From contig NC_065876.1 in the NCBI RefSeq assembly GCF_933775445.1, positions 26,412,001 to 26,476,000 on the forward strand: 64,000 nt of DNA, in the 5' to 3' direction. This stretch comes from Argentina anserina (lineage: Eukaryota; Streptophyta; Magnoliopsida; Rosales; Rosaceae). How positions within the stretch are numbered: position 1 is the first letter of the stretch; every line of letters starts with the position of its first letter. This document shows positions 11,289 to 23,752 of the stretch, piece after piece. Both the position numbers and the translations under genes were made by a program. The notes beneath the pieces were generated by a model. That model ran no database searches and had not been told where the DNA came from. It was given only the letters and a program-made list of their open reading frames with translations.

Positions 11289-12810
11289 AGGTAAAATTGT
11301 CAACTACATTCTCAATTTGGCTAAAATTGTAAATTTGCATCTGAATTTGCATTTGAGTTAATTTACCTCCTAAATATAGTAAAAATTGCCGATTTGCACC
11401 TCATCCGCTAAATTTAACTGTTTCTATCCAATTTTGCGTCACATGTCATGCACATGAGGGGTAATGTTGTAATTTTCTATTTATATTTTTCTTAAAAATA
11501 AATAAAAATATTATTTAAAATGAGGATTTTTTAATCAAATTATTTATTTACATCTTTTTCTACATACTTAACTAGGGGTGGGAATAAAAATCCGAAATCT
11601 TGATCCCGTCCTGAAATTCATAGGGATGTGATGGGACGGAGGTTAAAAACGTATGTCTCATCCCGATCTCGTCCTGTTTCATAATAGTGGGATGGGGCGT
11701 GAGACGAATAAATTCTATCTCGCTTTTCGTCCCATCCTGTCCCGCTTTAAATTTCATTTGAATTTTAACTATCAAATATTTCATCATCATCATACATTTA
11801 TAATTTATGAGAACATCTTAGATGCATTTGATAAGGAAATGACTAACTTCAAAGAATGAATCTTGGATCTTGGTTCATTTCCTAAAGATAAACAAGTCCC
11901 GCTTAATTTTTCTCATTAATATATGGTTCGAAATATATGATATAAATAAAGACGATTTGTATATTGCAAATTTCTATGAACTTAGCAATCGGAACCTATA
12001 TAATCTTAAATACAATATATAATTATATATGTTTCTCTTATATGATAACACTAGCTAGAATTTTTATGTACAATATCTATAACGCTATGATTTGAATGAT
12101 TAACCTAATGATGATGAAGGAAATTTGGAACAATCTATATGTTTCTTCTATTACAATAATTCGTACTAAATTAAGTATTTATTATTTAAAGTCCGAGAAG
12201 ATGGGATATGCCCGGTTTCATCCTGATCCCGTCTCGATCCCAACAGGATTGATCCCGGGTGGGATGAACTTTTAAAAACACAAATCTTGTCTCGAATTTA
12301 ATAAGTGGAACGAGACGTGGGATTAGCCTTATCCCGTCCCGTGCCTACTCATATACTTAACTCTACATCGAATTATATATTTAACATACACACCCATTCA
12401 AATATAGTATGTTGTGCGTATATATATTTTTATATGTACACATTTATTTTTAATTTTCTATGTATTATTTATTTTTTAATATCTTTTAACATATCATATC
12501 ACGTAAAATAATAATATATAAATCAATAACATGTTTCGAAAAAATTTAAAAAAACATAGTAGCAAGTGTTCATCTTAAGTAATTTTATTAATTTATTTCA
12601 TTATTAAATATGAATAAATATATAATGACAATACTGCCCCTCAAATGCATAACATGTGACTTAAAATTGGATGAAAAACATTAAATTTAACGAATGGGGT
12701 GCAATCGTCAATTTTTACCAAGTTTAGGAGGTAAATTGACTCAAATGCAAATTTGGGGTGCAAACTGACAATTATAACTAAGTTTGGAGTGCAAATTGAT
12801 AATTTTGCCT
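11289..12810. mobile_element. Long-TIR Mutator/foldback-like element with nested hAT copy
   Basis: The left arm (from 11289, AGGTAAAATTGTCAACT) and the right arm (ending 12810, AATTTTGCCT) are inverted copies over roughly 200 bases. Both include, in mirror image, a TTTGCATTTGAGT-AATTTACCTCCTAAA stretch and a region reading CACATG near a GAGGGG motif. I could not fix a clean target duplication. The arms are separated by a hAT-like insertion (11573-12353). No coding frame. Confidence 0.65.
11573..12353. mobile_element. Degenerate hAT-like element of the GGGACGGG family, nested
   Basis: 8-bp duplication TACTTAAC at 11565-11572 and 12354-12361. The left end TAGGGGTGGGAA matches the ends of the element at 1106-1681. 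The right end is decayed. Subterminal runs of CCCGTCC / GGGACGGA-like motifs are present but mutated by C-to-T / G-to-A changes, as expected for old methylated DNA. It lies inside the loop of the long-TIR element 11289-12810, so it is the younger of the two. Confidence 0.8.
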
Positions 12811-12819
12811 TTTTTTATA

Positions 12820-13560
12820 ACGATAGCTTTTGTTGTGCATAGTAGTAGCTTTTGCTTTGATTGACATTAACTATTTGTTGTTGGTGACTATTTTTTTCCT
12901 ATTTCGTAGTAGCTTTTGTACAAGTGACAGTAGCTTTTATTGACATTGACAATAACTTTTATTGCCATTGACAGTAGCCTTTGTAACCTTGCTGGAAGTC
13001 GCTGGAAATCTCATAGTAGTAGATTTTTTGCTTGTGGTATTAGCTCTTAGTGCTTGTGACAGTATCTTTTCTGACATCAACGGAAGTCTTTGGAGACCTC
13101 GTGGGAGCTGGCAGGACCTCGCTTTATGGTAGTAGCTTTGGTAGACAATCATAGTGTCTTTTGTTTAGCTAGATAGTAGCTTTTATTCTTCTTGGTAGTA
13201 TATTTTGTTTTGCTTGGTAGTAACTTGTATGACTTGACCAAAGTTCACTTGAAATCTTATCATGGTAGCTTTGGCTGCTGTTGGTAGTATATTTGGCTAT
13301 TGTTGGTAGTAGCTCTATTTATGATTGGTAGTAGTTTTTTTTTCTGGTTGGTAGTACCTTTTGTTCTTGTTGATAGTATTTTTTGTTGTTGTTGAAATTA
13401 TCTTTGATAATGTTATGTAGTAGGTTTTTTTTACCTGGTAGTACCTTTTTTAACTACAATAGTAGCTTTTCTGACCTTGTTGGAAATTTCACCTTTGTAG
13501 ATTTTACTACTGATGATAGTAGCTTTTTATGTTTGTGACAATAGTTTTTGTGTTGCTGGA
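12820..13560. repeat. Degenerate GTAGTAGCTTTT repeat tract
   Basis: Dozens of imperfect copies of a TGGTAGTAGCTTTTG-like unit at irregular 20-45 base spacing. A shorter stretch with the same motif lies at 11120-11290, on the other side of the long-TIR element, so that element was probably inserted into the tract. Short open frames here are by-products of the repeat. Confidence 0.6.
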
Positions 13561-14293
13561 AAACCTGCCGGAGACTGGTAGAACCCTCCAGAGATGGTTG
13601 TGGCATGCGATTGGCTGGAGACTTCGCTGGAAATGAAAGTGATGGTTTTAGTGTTTTTCAACTCTAGTGGTAATCTATAATCTTGTGTAATTTTAATGCC
13701 TAAAATGTAAAAACATTTATGACAAAGTGTCATTATGTGTGTAAAAATGTTTAGTGTCATTATTTAAAAATATGAGTGTCCTTTTATATAATTGGCCCTT
13801 AACATAATTTATTCGAGACTCGCATAATATCTAGAGGCTTGATTGTTGAATGGAGCTTTACTGTTTTGTTTGGCAAACAAGTTAATTATTAGTTACCGCA
13901 AAAGGAAAAGTCGTCCCTCATATCCACGTAATATACAATTTAATTAGTACTCTTTGATTAAATTTGACATTGAACTAAACCTACGTAGGATTGAGATTTG
14001 GAATAACAGTCTCGATCTTACAGTTGTACATTATACTTCTAAAATGAGTGAAAATTTTGTTAGATTTCATAAAATTTGGACTGTCTGACACTTCTTTTAC
14101 AAACAGTAATGTTGATGCCCTAAAATTCAACTATGAGATGTATTCATTCTTCAAGCACAATGCATACTTCAAACATAACTATACCCGCAATAATCACGCC
14201 ATGCACGTAGACTCAAGTCAGATTCATGCATTTGGTTATGTATAAATCGGGTTAGGGTGTTACATTATTGTTGTGAATAGGAGGAGCTGCTAG
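13561..14293. other. Spacer, no gene seen
   Basis: AT-rich sequence between the GTAG tract and a hAT-like copy. No supported coding frame. Confidence 0.45.
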
Positions 14294-15070
14294 TAGGGCT
14301 GGACATAAAAAATTGTAATCACAATCCCATCCTGAAATTTACCGTGATTGGACGGGACCACAGTTTTAAAATGTTAGTCTCGTCCTGATCCTGTCATGTT
14401 TCATTATGGTTGGATGAGACGCGGGACGAATATATATTGTCTCACTTAGTCCCGTTCAACTTTTAAATGACTTTTAATCTTAACCATTAAATATTTCATC
14501 ATCAATGTTCATTTATAATTATTAGGGTAAAGATTGTTCATCTTAACAAAAAAATACCAGAAAGGGCTAACATTAAAGAATATTTTTTGGACCTTAGTTC
14601 ATTTCCTAAAGATAAATGAATCTCGGTTGATGTGCTCATTAATATATGATATGCGTTATATGATATAGATGAAGACACTTCGTGTATTCTAAACCTCTAT
14701 GAAATCGACAATCGAGGTCTAGCTAATTTTATTGACAAAAGGTAGCTATATATGTTTACCTTGTACGATAGCATAAAACATTCCATGTACATTGTCTATA
14801 ATTCTATAATTTGAATAATTAATATAATTAAACCGAGGGTAGTGAATGATATTTGAAACGATCTTTATATTTCTGACTTTATTCGTAGTTGAATGTTTAT
14901 TTGTTTGTGATAAATTGACTATTTATTATTTGAAGTCTGAAAATGTGGGATAAACCCGGTTCTGTCCCGATTCTAAATTTGAAAACACAAATCACGTCCC
15001 GAATTTAAAGAGTGGGACATGACACCATACTAGTTTCATCTCGTCTCATCCCGTCTCATGCCCATCCCTA
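14294..15070. mobile_element. Third GGGACGGG-family hAT-like element (777 bp)
   Basis: The ends TAGGGCTGGACAT and ATGCCCATCCCTA form inverted repeats related to those at 1106-1681. The flanks GCTGCTAG and GATGCTAA agree at six of eight bases, a decayed target duplication. Its length matches the 781-bp copy at 11573-12353, and the two share interior landmarks (TTCATTTCCTAAAGATAAA near 11874 and 14601). Confidence 0.75.
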
Positions 15071-16816
15071 GATGCTAAGAAGTATACAATAATGAGCTTC
15101 CAAGGATTCTTAATTTTTCAAAACTTGTTGGCACCGGCGTAGCTACATGGAGTCGAGAATGGTCAATAGACCCTCCTCACCATCTTAGCAATTGTGTTAT
15201 TCCTTACATTTTTACTTTTATTTTTGTAGTCGGGCAAAAATATCAACTTGCAAAAAAGTATAAAATGTCACCCAACATCATCTCACTCGTAGCTACTAAT
15301 AGACTAGAGTATAATTATTTTGAGTTCGAGCCATTCAAGACAAACTATATCTATTAATTACAATCCCTTATTACAAAGGAACACCCTTTAATTCCACTTA
15401 TAAAGAAACCAATATAAGTTTGTATGTTTTTGTAGCTATACTCGAAATTTATGATGAGTTTCCTACGTACTCTAGAGGAGATCAAGCCACACGTAGTTTA
15501 AGAGTTCCAATGAATGAATGACTCAATAAAGGGCTTTAATTTTGAATTTGGAATAGTGTTTATGATGCGGTTGTATTTAGATTATTGGACTCTAAGTTGC
15601 CTACATACCATTGCGGGATCAAACCACATGTAGTTCCAAGTTTTTGGGATTCCAATGGGCAAATGGCCCATTTACTTGGAATTTTTGTTTGAGGCATTGG
15701 TGAGGGTTTAAAGACCTCGAGCTTGTGTTCGAGCATTTTTGGAATGATTTGATTTTTTTGGTGCTTGGTGAATTTGACTAGCCGCATCAGGGATTTAGAT
15801 TAGTTAAATTTGACATGTGGAATCAGGAATTCGATTTGAGATATGTGATTGCATCAATGAGTCGCTAGATTGCTTACGTAACCCTTTTTAAATGATCAAA
15901 CGACTGTAGTTCACACATGTTGGGTATTGGGAAAATTATGTGTTGTTATATCTTGACACATTTATCTTTTCTTCTAGATATCGCACCATTTTGTTGCGAA
16001 ACCAAACTTTGAGCATTTAATTTGAACACCCGTCTCTAAGCTGAATTTTAAAACGCGCTTCTCAACTTTGGTTCAAACTCGAAGAAAACTTGACAGGCTT
16101 TGTAACGAGCACTCGACGAAGGGCCATTTTGAGAGCCCATGCTAGCCGTGAGTACCCAGATGAAGAAAAGCCCAAACTTGACGGAGGCCCAACAATACAA
16201 TCTCTGTTTCTTTTCTTTCTATTACGACAAACTTCATTTCACTTTGGTTTTTCCGCGCATCATTCCTAGCTTGTAGCTTCATTCTTGCCGTATTTCAAAC
16301 CAGAAGGACATGAACTAAACTTGGTGATTGCTGAACTCTTCCCATCGGGTTTGAGATTGAGTCGGGCTCAAGGCCAATTTTCGAACTACATATTGAAGAC
16401 AACCATGAAGGAGTATCTATCAAGCATATCATTAGAGAAAGACCAACTCCCAATTTGTAATTTGTATTAGTAGTTGAAGCAGCACATTTTAGAGCAAAAG
16501 CTTGGAACCCCGACATTTAGACAAAGTTATTGCGATTTGGAGTGCCGGATAGAGAACAACACCATGACGACGAAATGCTAAAGAGAATATCTAGCAACCT
16601 CTGCTAGACCTGTTTTGTGCCACTGCATATTACAAAGGTGAGATTCTCTTGATTTTCTGTATCACCCAAACCACCAATTTTAATGGTTTTGTCTCTTCTC
16701 CCATTAATAAACATGATTGGGGTTGTATAGTTTGCCTCTTCCAAAACAACACCACCATCTCCTCTTATATTTCATGAAAGCCCAGTAATGCGAATATGAG
16801 AGCATTTTTGATTTGT

Positions 16817-16817
<1 letters not shown>
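15071..16817. other. Old LTR-retrotransposon-like debris
   Basis: No gene. Three imperfect copies of a motif reading roughly CCTACGTA-(10)-GATCAAGCCA-ACGTAGTTC occur near 15460, 15600 and 15870. The same motif occurs once in each LTR of the gypsy-like element at about 32866 and 37806, so this is probably decayed LTR sequence. Confidence 0.4.

Positions 16818-16852
<35 letters not shown>
16818..16852 (+). repeat. Poly-G homopolymer, 35 bases
   Basis: An uninterrupted run of 35 G. Such runs are rare in AT-rich plant DNA and can fold as G-quadruplexes. The exact length may be a sequencing or assembly artefact. Confidence 0.9.
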
Positions 16853-16854
<2 letters not shown>

Positions 16855-17326
16855 TAGTATATGACATTATTGTGTGCACCGCTTCACTTTTTATTATCTT
16901 TTTAACCATTAGAACTGTGAATTGCTCAAGTAACACCATGTTTTGACATTTGTTTCATAAACCTAGTGCTCCTGCCGTTAGGATTTTATTCAATTGTTAC
17001 CAACCATTTCTTTTAATTCATGCAGATTCAAAACAAGAACAACATCAGTTTGTTAACAAAGAACAATATGGTTTGGAGTGAGTCTCTGATCTTTTTAGTT
17101 TCAGTGCTTTTAGGCAGAGTCATGAGTTTTAAATTAGGCATTTTGGATGTGGTGATGGTGTTTGATTATATATATGGTTAGAGCAAGCTATTGCTGTGGT
17201 GGTTTGAGGGAAAAACATGGCAGCTGAGCTAGGGTTTGGCTTTGGTGATTATAAGAAAACATAGATGGCCTTTGTCAGAATTGGGACTTTGTAGGGCTTT
17301 TGTTTGATTTTTCGGCTTTGTAGTTC

Positions 17327-17915
17327 GTAACAAGGGTAACCAGAGTATATAGTAACCAAGAACATAGTTGCCATAGTAACTAGAGAACACAATAACCAGA
17401 TTCATAGAGACCCGTAGCTAAAGTAATCGATATCAGAAGCCATAACCATAGAACCGGGAGCCAAAGTAACCATAGTAACCACAATCCATAGTAACCAAGA
17501 GTAACAAGAGCCATAGTAACCAAGAGTAACAAAAGTCATAGTAACCATAGTAACCAAGAGCCAAGTAAACAAGAGCTTGTTGGCATGAGTTGGAACAGCT
17601 GTAAGAACTGGTAAAGCATGAAGCATGTTACTCATGTTGGTGTTAACAACTAGGTTTAATCATTAGAATTAGTGCTAATATTTTCCAATCTTTCCTATAA
17701 ATAAATAGCTTAAGCATTGTATCAATCATCAAACAATCAATACAAATCCTTATATTCAAGTGAGCTGAGTAACCAAGAGCCAACTAACCATAGTAACGGT
17801 AGTCATGTAACAAGAGAACCAGAGTAACCGAGAGCCATTGTAACCAGAACCAAAGTAACCAAGAACACAAAGAACCATCGAAGGCCATGAAGGCCTATGA
17901 CATAACAGTAACAAG
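17327..17915. repeat. GTAACCAAGAGCCATA-type imperfect tandem repeat
   Basis: Two blocks (about 17327-17560 and 17765-17890) of degenerate GTAACCA(A)GAG / CCATAGTAACC units about 8-16 bases long. They surround a non-repetitive stretch (17630-17760). The tract ends where homology to a MATE exon begins, so the repeat has replaced or displaced the upstream part of that gene. Confidence 0.7.
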
Positions 17916-17979
17916 GGATTGAAAGAGAACATATTGGAACCTTTATGCAAAGCAAAGAATGAACTGTGTCTTTTTGTGA

Positions 17980-19204
17980 GGTGGGTTTTTGTGTATGAGT
18001 TGAGGATTGGGATTGTAGGGACTGCTCTCACTATTGGTTTTTCTTGGTGGTTATCGGTTTTGGGGCTGTTTCTGTACACTGTTTGTGGTGGTTGTTCGGA
18101 AACATGGACTGGTTTTTCAGCTCAAGCTTTTGTTGGGCTTTGGGATTTCTTTAAGCTTTCTTTGGCTTCTGGATTCATGCTGTTGTATGTGATTGCCCTC
18201 TGTTTCTCTCCTTTGATTATGTTGTGATCAGATTTGGTTTTAAAATGTGCATTTTTGTTGCAGATTGGAGAATATTTATTTTAGAGTTTTGGTGAAAGTG
18301 TCCGGCTATATGCACAATTCTAAGATTGCTGTTGATGCCCTTTCCATCTGGTTAGTGTTACCATATTCATTCGTCTGTCTCAATTCTTCGTACTTTCTTC
18401 AACATCCGTAAATTCTTTGATGCAGAATACGTATATGCATTACGGCATTAGCATCTTTAGATTTGAAGGCTTTGTCTTTTGCAGCATGAGTATCTATGCT
18501 TGGGAGTCGATGATTCCGCTAGGCTAGCTTTCTGGCAGCAATTGGGTACGTGATCACTGGTTGTAAGTCTCTTACAGTCTTACTGGACTTGGGAAATAGC
18601 TAAAAGCGAGAAATCAATAAAGATGGATGAAAATTATATTCTTTCATTTTTATACCACATAAATTCCTAGCTAGAGGACCAAATCCATTCCTTAAGTGCT
18701 TGAGCTGTGTTGCATATCTTGCTAATTATTTTCCATTATGGTATATATATCACATTTTGACAAGGTTTCCCACTTCACTTATGCTTATCACATTCTTATG
18801 TAAGAGTTCATAATTGGGACAACGTATTATGATTATCAGAACAATTATATATTATATGAACTGCACAATCACATGTATCATTTAAGGATGATTGAATGAG
18901 TGTAGAAGTCCAATTTCTCATCATTTATTGCTATCTTGTGATTAGATTATATTTCCTTTATCCAGAATGCGGGTGGCAAATGAACTTGGTGCAGGCAACG
19001 CAAAAGGTGCAAAATTTGCAACCACAGTTTCAGTCTTGACCTCCCTAGCTGTGGGACTTCTATTTTCATTAATAATAGTAGCCTTCCTTGAGAAACTTGC
19101 AATGATTTTTACCTCCAGCATTCCTGTTATTGCTATGGTCAATGATTTATCAGTCTTGTTGGCATTCACCATTTTCCTCAATTGCATTCAACCAGTGCTC
19201 TCAG
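17980..19204 (+). pseudogene. Truncated MATE (DTX) transporter pseudogene, different subclade
   Basis: Four consecutive MATE exons remain. The end of exon 2 (about 17980-18190) encodes WVFVYELRIGIVG, then CGGCSETWTGFS, then GLWDFFKLSLASG. Exon 3 is 18264-18350 (87 nt) and exon 4 is 18485-18545. Exon 5 (18966-19204, 239 nt) encodes RVANELGAGNAKGAKFAT and ends QPVLSG. Exon 4 has a 4-base AGCT insertion that shifts frame and creates a stop (GGC TAG). Exon 1, most of exon 2 and exons 6-8 are absent. The CGGC-ETW motif and exon 5 wording are closer to the Arabidopsis DTX21-28 group than to the other copies here, so this is an older, separate member rather than a recent duplicate. Confidence 0.88.
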
Positions 19205-20173
19205 GTAGGGAATTAGACCAGGCAAATAGATTTTCGCTCTAGTAATTGTTTGATCTCATGGAAATATTTGTGGTCATATTTTGTGTCTGGTTGACATGAT
19301 GTATGAACTTGACTGGTTGGAGCCTTGGAGGTGTCTGTTACCAGCTGCCAATTGCTTCTGCTGCCTTAAGGGAGGTAGGTTGCTAGAGTAGAAGAATTTT
19401 TCTTTTGCTTCCTTGTTTATATGATAGTATGATACTGATCTGGGTTGCGCTTATTGCCATTCCATTCTCTTCTGGCTGCCACATTGTTGCCTTTTCTTTT
19501 CAACTTTGATTCTTTCTTTTGAATTGTATGACTTGTATGGATAGAAGAATATAAAGGCAAGGAGAAATATAGTGAAGCATACTGTTGCCTTTTTTTTTTT
19601 TGTCAAATGGATGTTCTATTTATTTGTGTTTATTGATTTGTGGGGAGAGGGTAAGGGGATGAGATACAAACTTACCTGAAGCATGCGATGTCTACTCACC
19701 TATCCAGTATTCATTAGCAAAGTCGCTCCAAACAAAGTAGGGCTAATATATCAGCCGCACTGTTTGCTTCATTAAATTATGCCTCTATAAACATGTATAA
19801 ATGCGAGTACCTAATTATTTTCTTCACTCATCTCAGTAATGGGATGCGATAACCATCAAGGCAGAGTCATTCTATAGCTGCAACATCAGCCCATCCTTAC
19901 TGAGTTGGTGAAACGCCACTAATAGACCAGCCCTGCAGCTTTGAGCTTGAGAGTCAAGAGCAGAGGTGATCAAACGTAAGTGGCAGCAAAGCGTCCCTCA
20001 ACATTCACTGCTATCATTCCTCCCCACCACGTACACCAATGCCTCCAACAATGAATCCTCCGTGGTAGTAGCGGACCAAAAAACTATTTTTATGGGGCAT
20101 GCTGACATGCACTATGTATTTTAAATTTCTATAGGGTCAGATATATTAATATTTGAACTACTATTTAATATTT
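19205..20173. other. Spacer after the MATE pseudogene
   Basis: About 970 bases where exons 6-8 would be expected. I see no match to the conserved GSGWQAWVAY or CYYIVGLPLG coding segments, so the 3' end of the pseudogene is lost. No other gene seen. Confidence 0.5.
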
Positions 20174-20370
20174 TGTTACAGAAGAATGTAATACGCATCA
20201 AAGTAGTAATAAACATCATTTTTATTCATTGATAAAAGAAGCCTTTATATAGGCATTACATTGAGTATCCCGTAGATTCATGAATTATATATCATTCATT
20301 ATCTAGACTAATCTATACTAATTAGGACAAAATACATCAGAAGATTACGGAGAGTAATTCTCCTATAACA
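20174..20370 (-). repeat. LTR of the copia element (3' LTR on minus)
   Basis: 197 bp with TG...CA ends and the 5-base inverted tips TGTTA / TAACA. Similar to the truncated copy at 26897-27003 and to the LTR at 60442-60625. Confidence 0.8.
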
Positions 20371-22659
20371 CTCCCCATTGTATCGCGATCCTAATGTGTC
20401 AGTGCATAATTGTTGACTCGGTAAAAACATTGTCAAGCAAAACAAAAACTTCTTGGGTAAAATAAAAAACTTGATCGAAGGGAAAAAGAGCACAACACAT
20501 CAACTACAATTAAAGATAACATGTGGTATAGACTTCTGATGAAGTCTACAAAACAACTCCCTTTGATCGGAAACTCAATTTTGAAGTTTAGATAGATAGC
20601 GTATACGAACACTCTTTACATTCTTCAAAAGTAGCAATGAATCAATGATTTGAATATCAAATCTTACCAAACATTCTTAAATCAAACATGTACACTTATC
20701 CGTACATGGATCAAAAGAAAGAGAATTGCATGCCAACTCAAAATAAGAGTTTGTAAAGAAAAACAGATTCACGCGTGGTATGACCTTCACGCACTTAAAC
20801 AATCATAACTTCTTCGATACAATAGGTATGGATGAACCGTAAAACGTTCTGGAAAGTAGACACCCGTGGATTTCCATTGATATGTGGTTCACAACCTAGT
20901 TCGTTCTGAGCTGATCACAAAGCTCTGTCGCAATTGCCTCAACTGCAGTTTCTGAATATATCCATTATATTTTACTAAAACAGCTATAACTCACTCAATA
21001 TAATAAGATGTGGTTAAATGGTTAGTATCCCTAGAAAGTAGACACATAGAGCTTTCCAATGGTACCAAATTCACCATTTTCCAACAAGTGAGCTGCCATA
21101 TAGGTCCCATGGAAGTTGACATACGAATATGGGCAGATTCTGACATCGCTTCATTAAAGTGTTTTTTGTGTTAGGATATAGGATTTAACGTCATAACGCG
21201 CTGTGATCAAGCATTGACATATGTGTGGGCCCACTCTGCCATCATCTTGGAATTATGAGTTTAAACCGAATGAGATGTCAAGTCATGTATATTACAACAA
21301 GTACATGCATACACATATCATACTTAAATGGAGAGTTTCATCTCTTAAGACTTATCATCGCTCAAACGGCGGAAACACGTTTTCTCCTGACTTCGACTGA
21401 TTCATGGAATATTTGTAGGTATTATTTTAACGTCCTTACTGCCTTTAGCCAACCGATGAATAACATCATTAATAATGGTCATCACTTTCGAGACCTAATA
21501 TTCTCAAGATCTTTTCATTCCTAAGGTACAATTGCATGCAATATTGCATATCCCCAGACAATTATGGGTAAAAGCCATAGTTATAAGCTTTAACTGCTTA
21601 ATTGTCGCTTCTGCTCATCCATTCATGCAGAATGAACATGGGGTTACGGGGATGTCTAATACCGGTTATGCAATAAAAAAGTTTTCGAAGTGAATTCTCC
21701 TGCATCGTCAGGGTGGTGAGCCCTGAGTTTTGAGTCTTCAGAAAGCACATTTGGCTCTTAATTTATCAAGAGTCCATCACACTTCATTTTAATATCCATA
21801 CCTTTAGCAAGTTATCACATTCCGTGGTTTGGAGGTACTTGAATTAGGTTAAAAACCAATCCATGCAGGATCTTTATCTACATCTCTTAACTTAGTCCCA
21901 ACAAAGATGATATGTGACCACAAGCTGCAAATTCAATTGTTTTGGAAAACACTTAACTGACAAGGTATTATGAGAACAATCCGTCTCATATTTGATTTCA
22001 GGACGTTGTGCTTGAGAGTTTGCGCCATAAGGTGAGTCTAAACTCTTCTCTTTCTCACTACGCTAAACAAAGGTATAACCGATATGATTTACATTTGTGA
22101 TGTTTGGATTACCTGACTAATGATCTATCTCTTTGTTAAAACTTGATCCTACGGATTTCCAGCAGGCTGTGGCGGCGACATGGGTCGATCATCACCATCA
22201 ATTCCTGCCAGATAACACTTTCCATGTAGGTTAATTTACAATGTTGGAATTTTACTTCAACATGGTATGTATGGTTCGACATCAAACTTATTCAACATCG
22301 TCATTCTTCGAGATCTCTCATTTGGATTAATATTGACATTGAGGCGTCCCACAATAATAACCATTATCCAAGAAAATAGACGAGTGAGTATGATTGATCA
22401 TAGATCAAGTTGTGCCATAACTCGCATTCAACAACTATTATCGAACCAAGTGGTCTCTCCACACTTACGTGAGAGCCACGGTCTAGTGACACCATCTACC
22501 ACATTTGTGGAGCCACCACGTCACCAAAACAAAGTGACTACATGTCTATTTGTAGGACATCAATCCTTACAGGCATAGTTGCAGCATGTATCTCTAATCT
22601 CGTCACTTCCATTTGTAGTACTATTAGGAATATGATGAAGCATAGTGGGACATACCACG

Positions 22660-22890
22660 ACAAAACCAAGTCGTTGAATTTTGAACAAACTTGTTCTTCT
22701 CTCCCCCTAACGACGGGGAGACTGGCTCATCAAAAGTGATTAAATGAGATTGCTTGTTAGTCTTTATATAAGCGGACATAGTTGGAAGTTCATGTTTTAT
22801 TCTGACAAAATTCAACATTAAATAACTCATCATTATGCATTTGTGGAGGCGCAATTTGGCACAAAATATGTGGACGATTGTTAACATATT
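22660..22890 (-). pseudogene. Copia integrase C-terminal remnant
   Basis: Minus-strand frames read IAPPQM, then TNKQSHLITFDEP followed by SPSLGGEK. These match the copia integrase end (VYVPI-PPQ ... HFDE-FFP-LGGEK). Stops and frame changes show it is dead. The equivalent LGGE site of the related element lies near 62870. Confidence 0.65.
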
Positions 22891-23752
22891 CCGTTAAAAA
22901 ACATGCATATTGTTAGACTTGAAACACTAACATGCAAATCGTTACAATCGTAACGTCAATGATGGTGGTATAGATGGATACTGTAAAACAAGACACGATA
23001 CAAGCCGTAACTTATGGTTCGAATTGTTGATTCATTGGAAGCCTAGACATATCAACAACCAATACCGAACCTCTGATTTACAATTTCGTGAATGGTTCAC
23101 CGACTTTTCGAATCCCGAATGTTACGACACTTTAAGAGCAAGTAAACATGGGTGTTAGAAATCCAATCAGAAAAGCACCGAATCGGCCGGAATACTCGCC
23201 GGAGGTCAGTGACCATTTGTGTCGAGCGGTTTACAATGTTCCAGGTCTCCAAATGGATTCAAATTTTGTGAGTAGGTAGCCGTGTATGTTAGGAATCAGT
23301 GGCCGCAAGTATCACCTCAATAACCCACATAAAAGTAGGTGATCCGGTCCTCACAATGACAAGTCCGCAATCTGTAAATCCTGAAATTTTAGGCTTTTTC
23401 AACTTTTTGTCATTGTTTTAGGTGCTCCATAACATCTAAGTGTTATGGTTTGAGTTTAACCATGATATATGTATCATCACAACATATTGTATCCTCGAAG
23501 TGAATCATGATAAGCCAATTTCGGCTTCCATCTTATGTTTCATTCTCTTTAGCGTATGAGGGTGTATATCACTTCTAAATTTTAATTTTGCTAAAAAATA
23601 GGCTTGGAGATTGAGCATAGTCAATGAAGGATCATAGAGGGGGCTTATGCACTTATTAACGCATAGATTACGTCTCCATTACTTTAGAGGAATTTTATTG
23701 ATCCGTTTAACTTCTTTGCTCAAAAGAATAGCATAAACGAGTCATCGATTCA

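Noticed and set aside
17402..18079. Minus-strand frames of 77 and 107 residues
   Set aside because: Produced by the GTAACC repeat and by the antisense of the MATE exon remnant.
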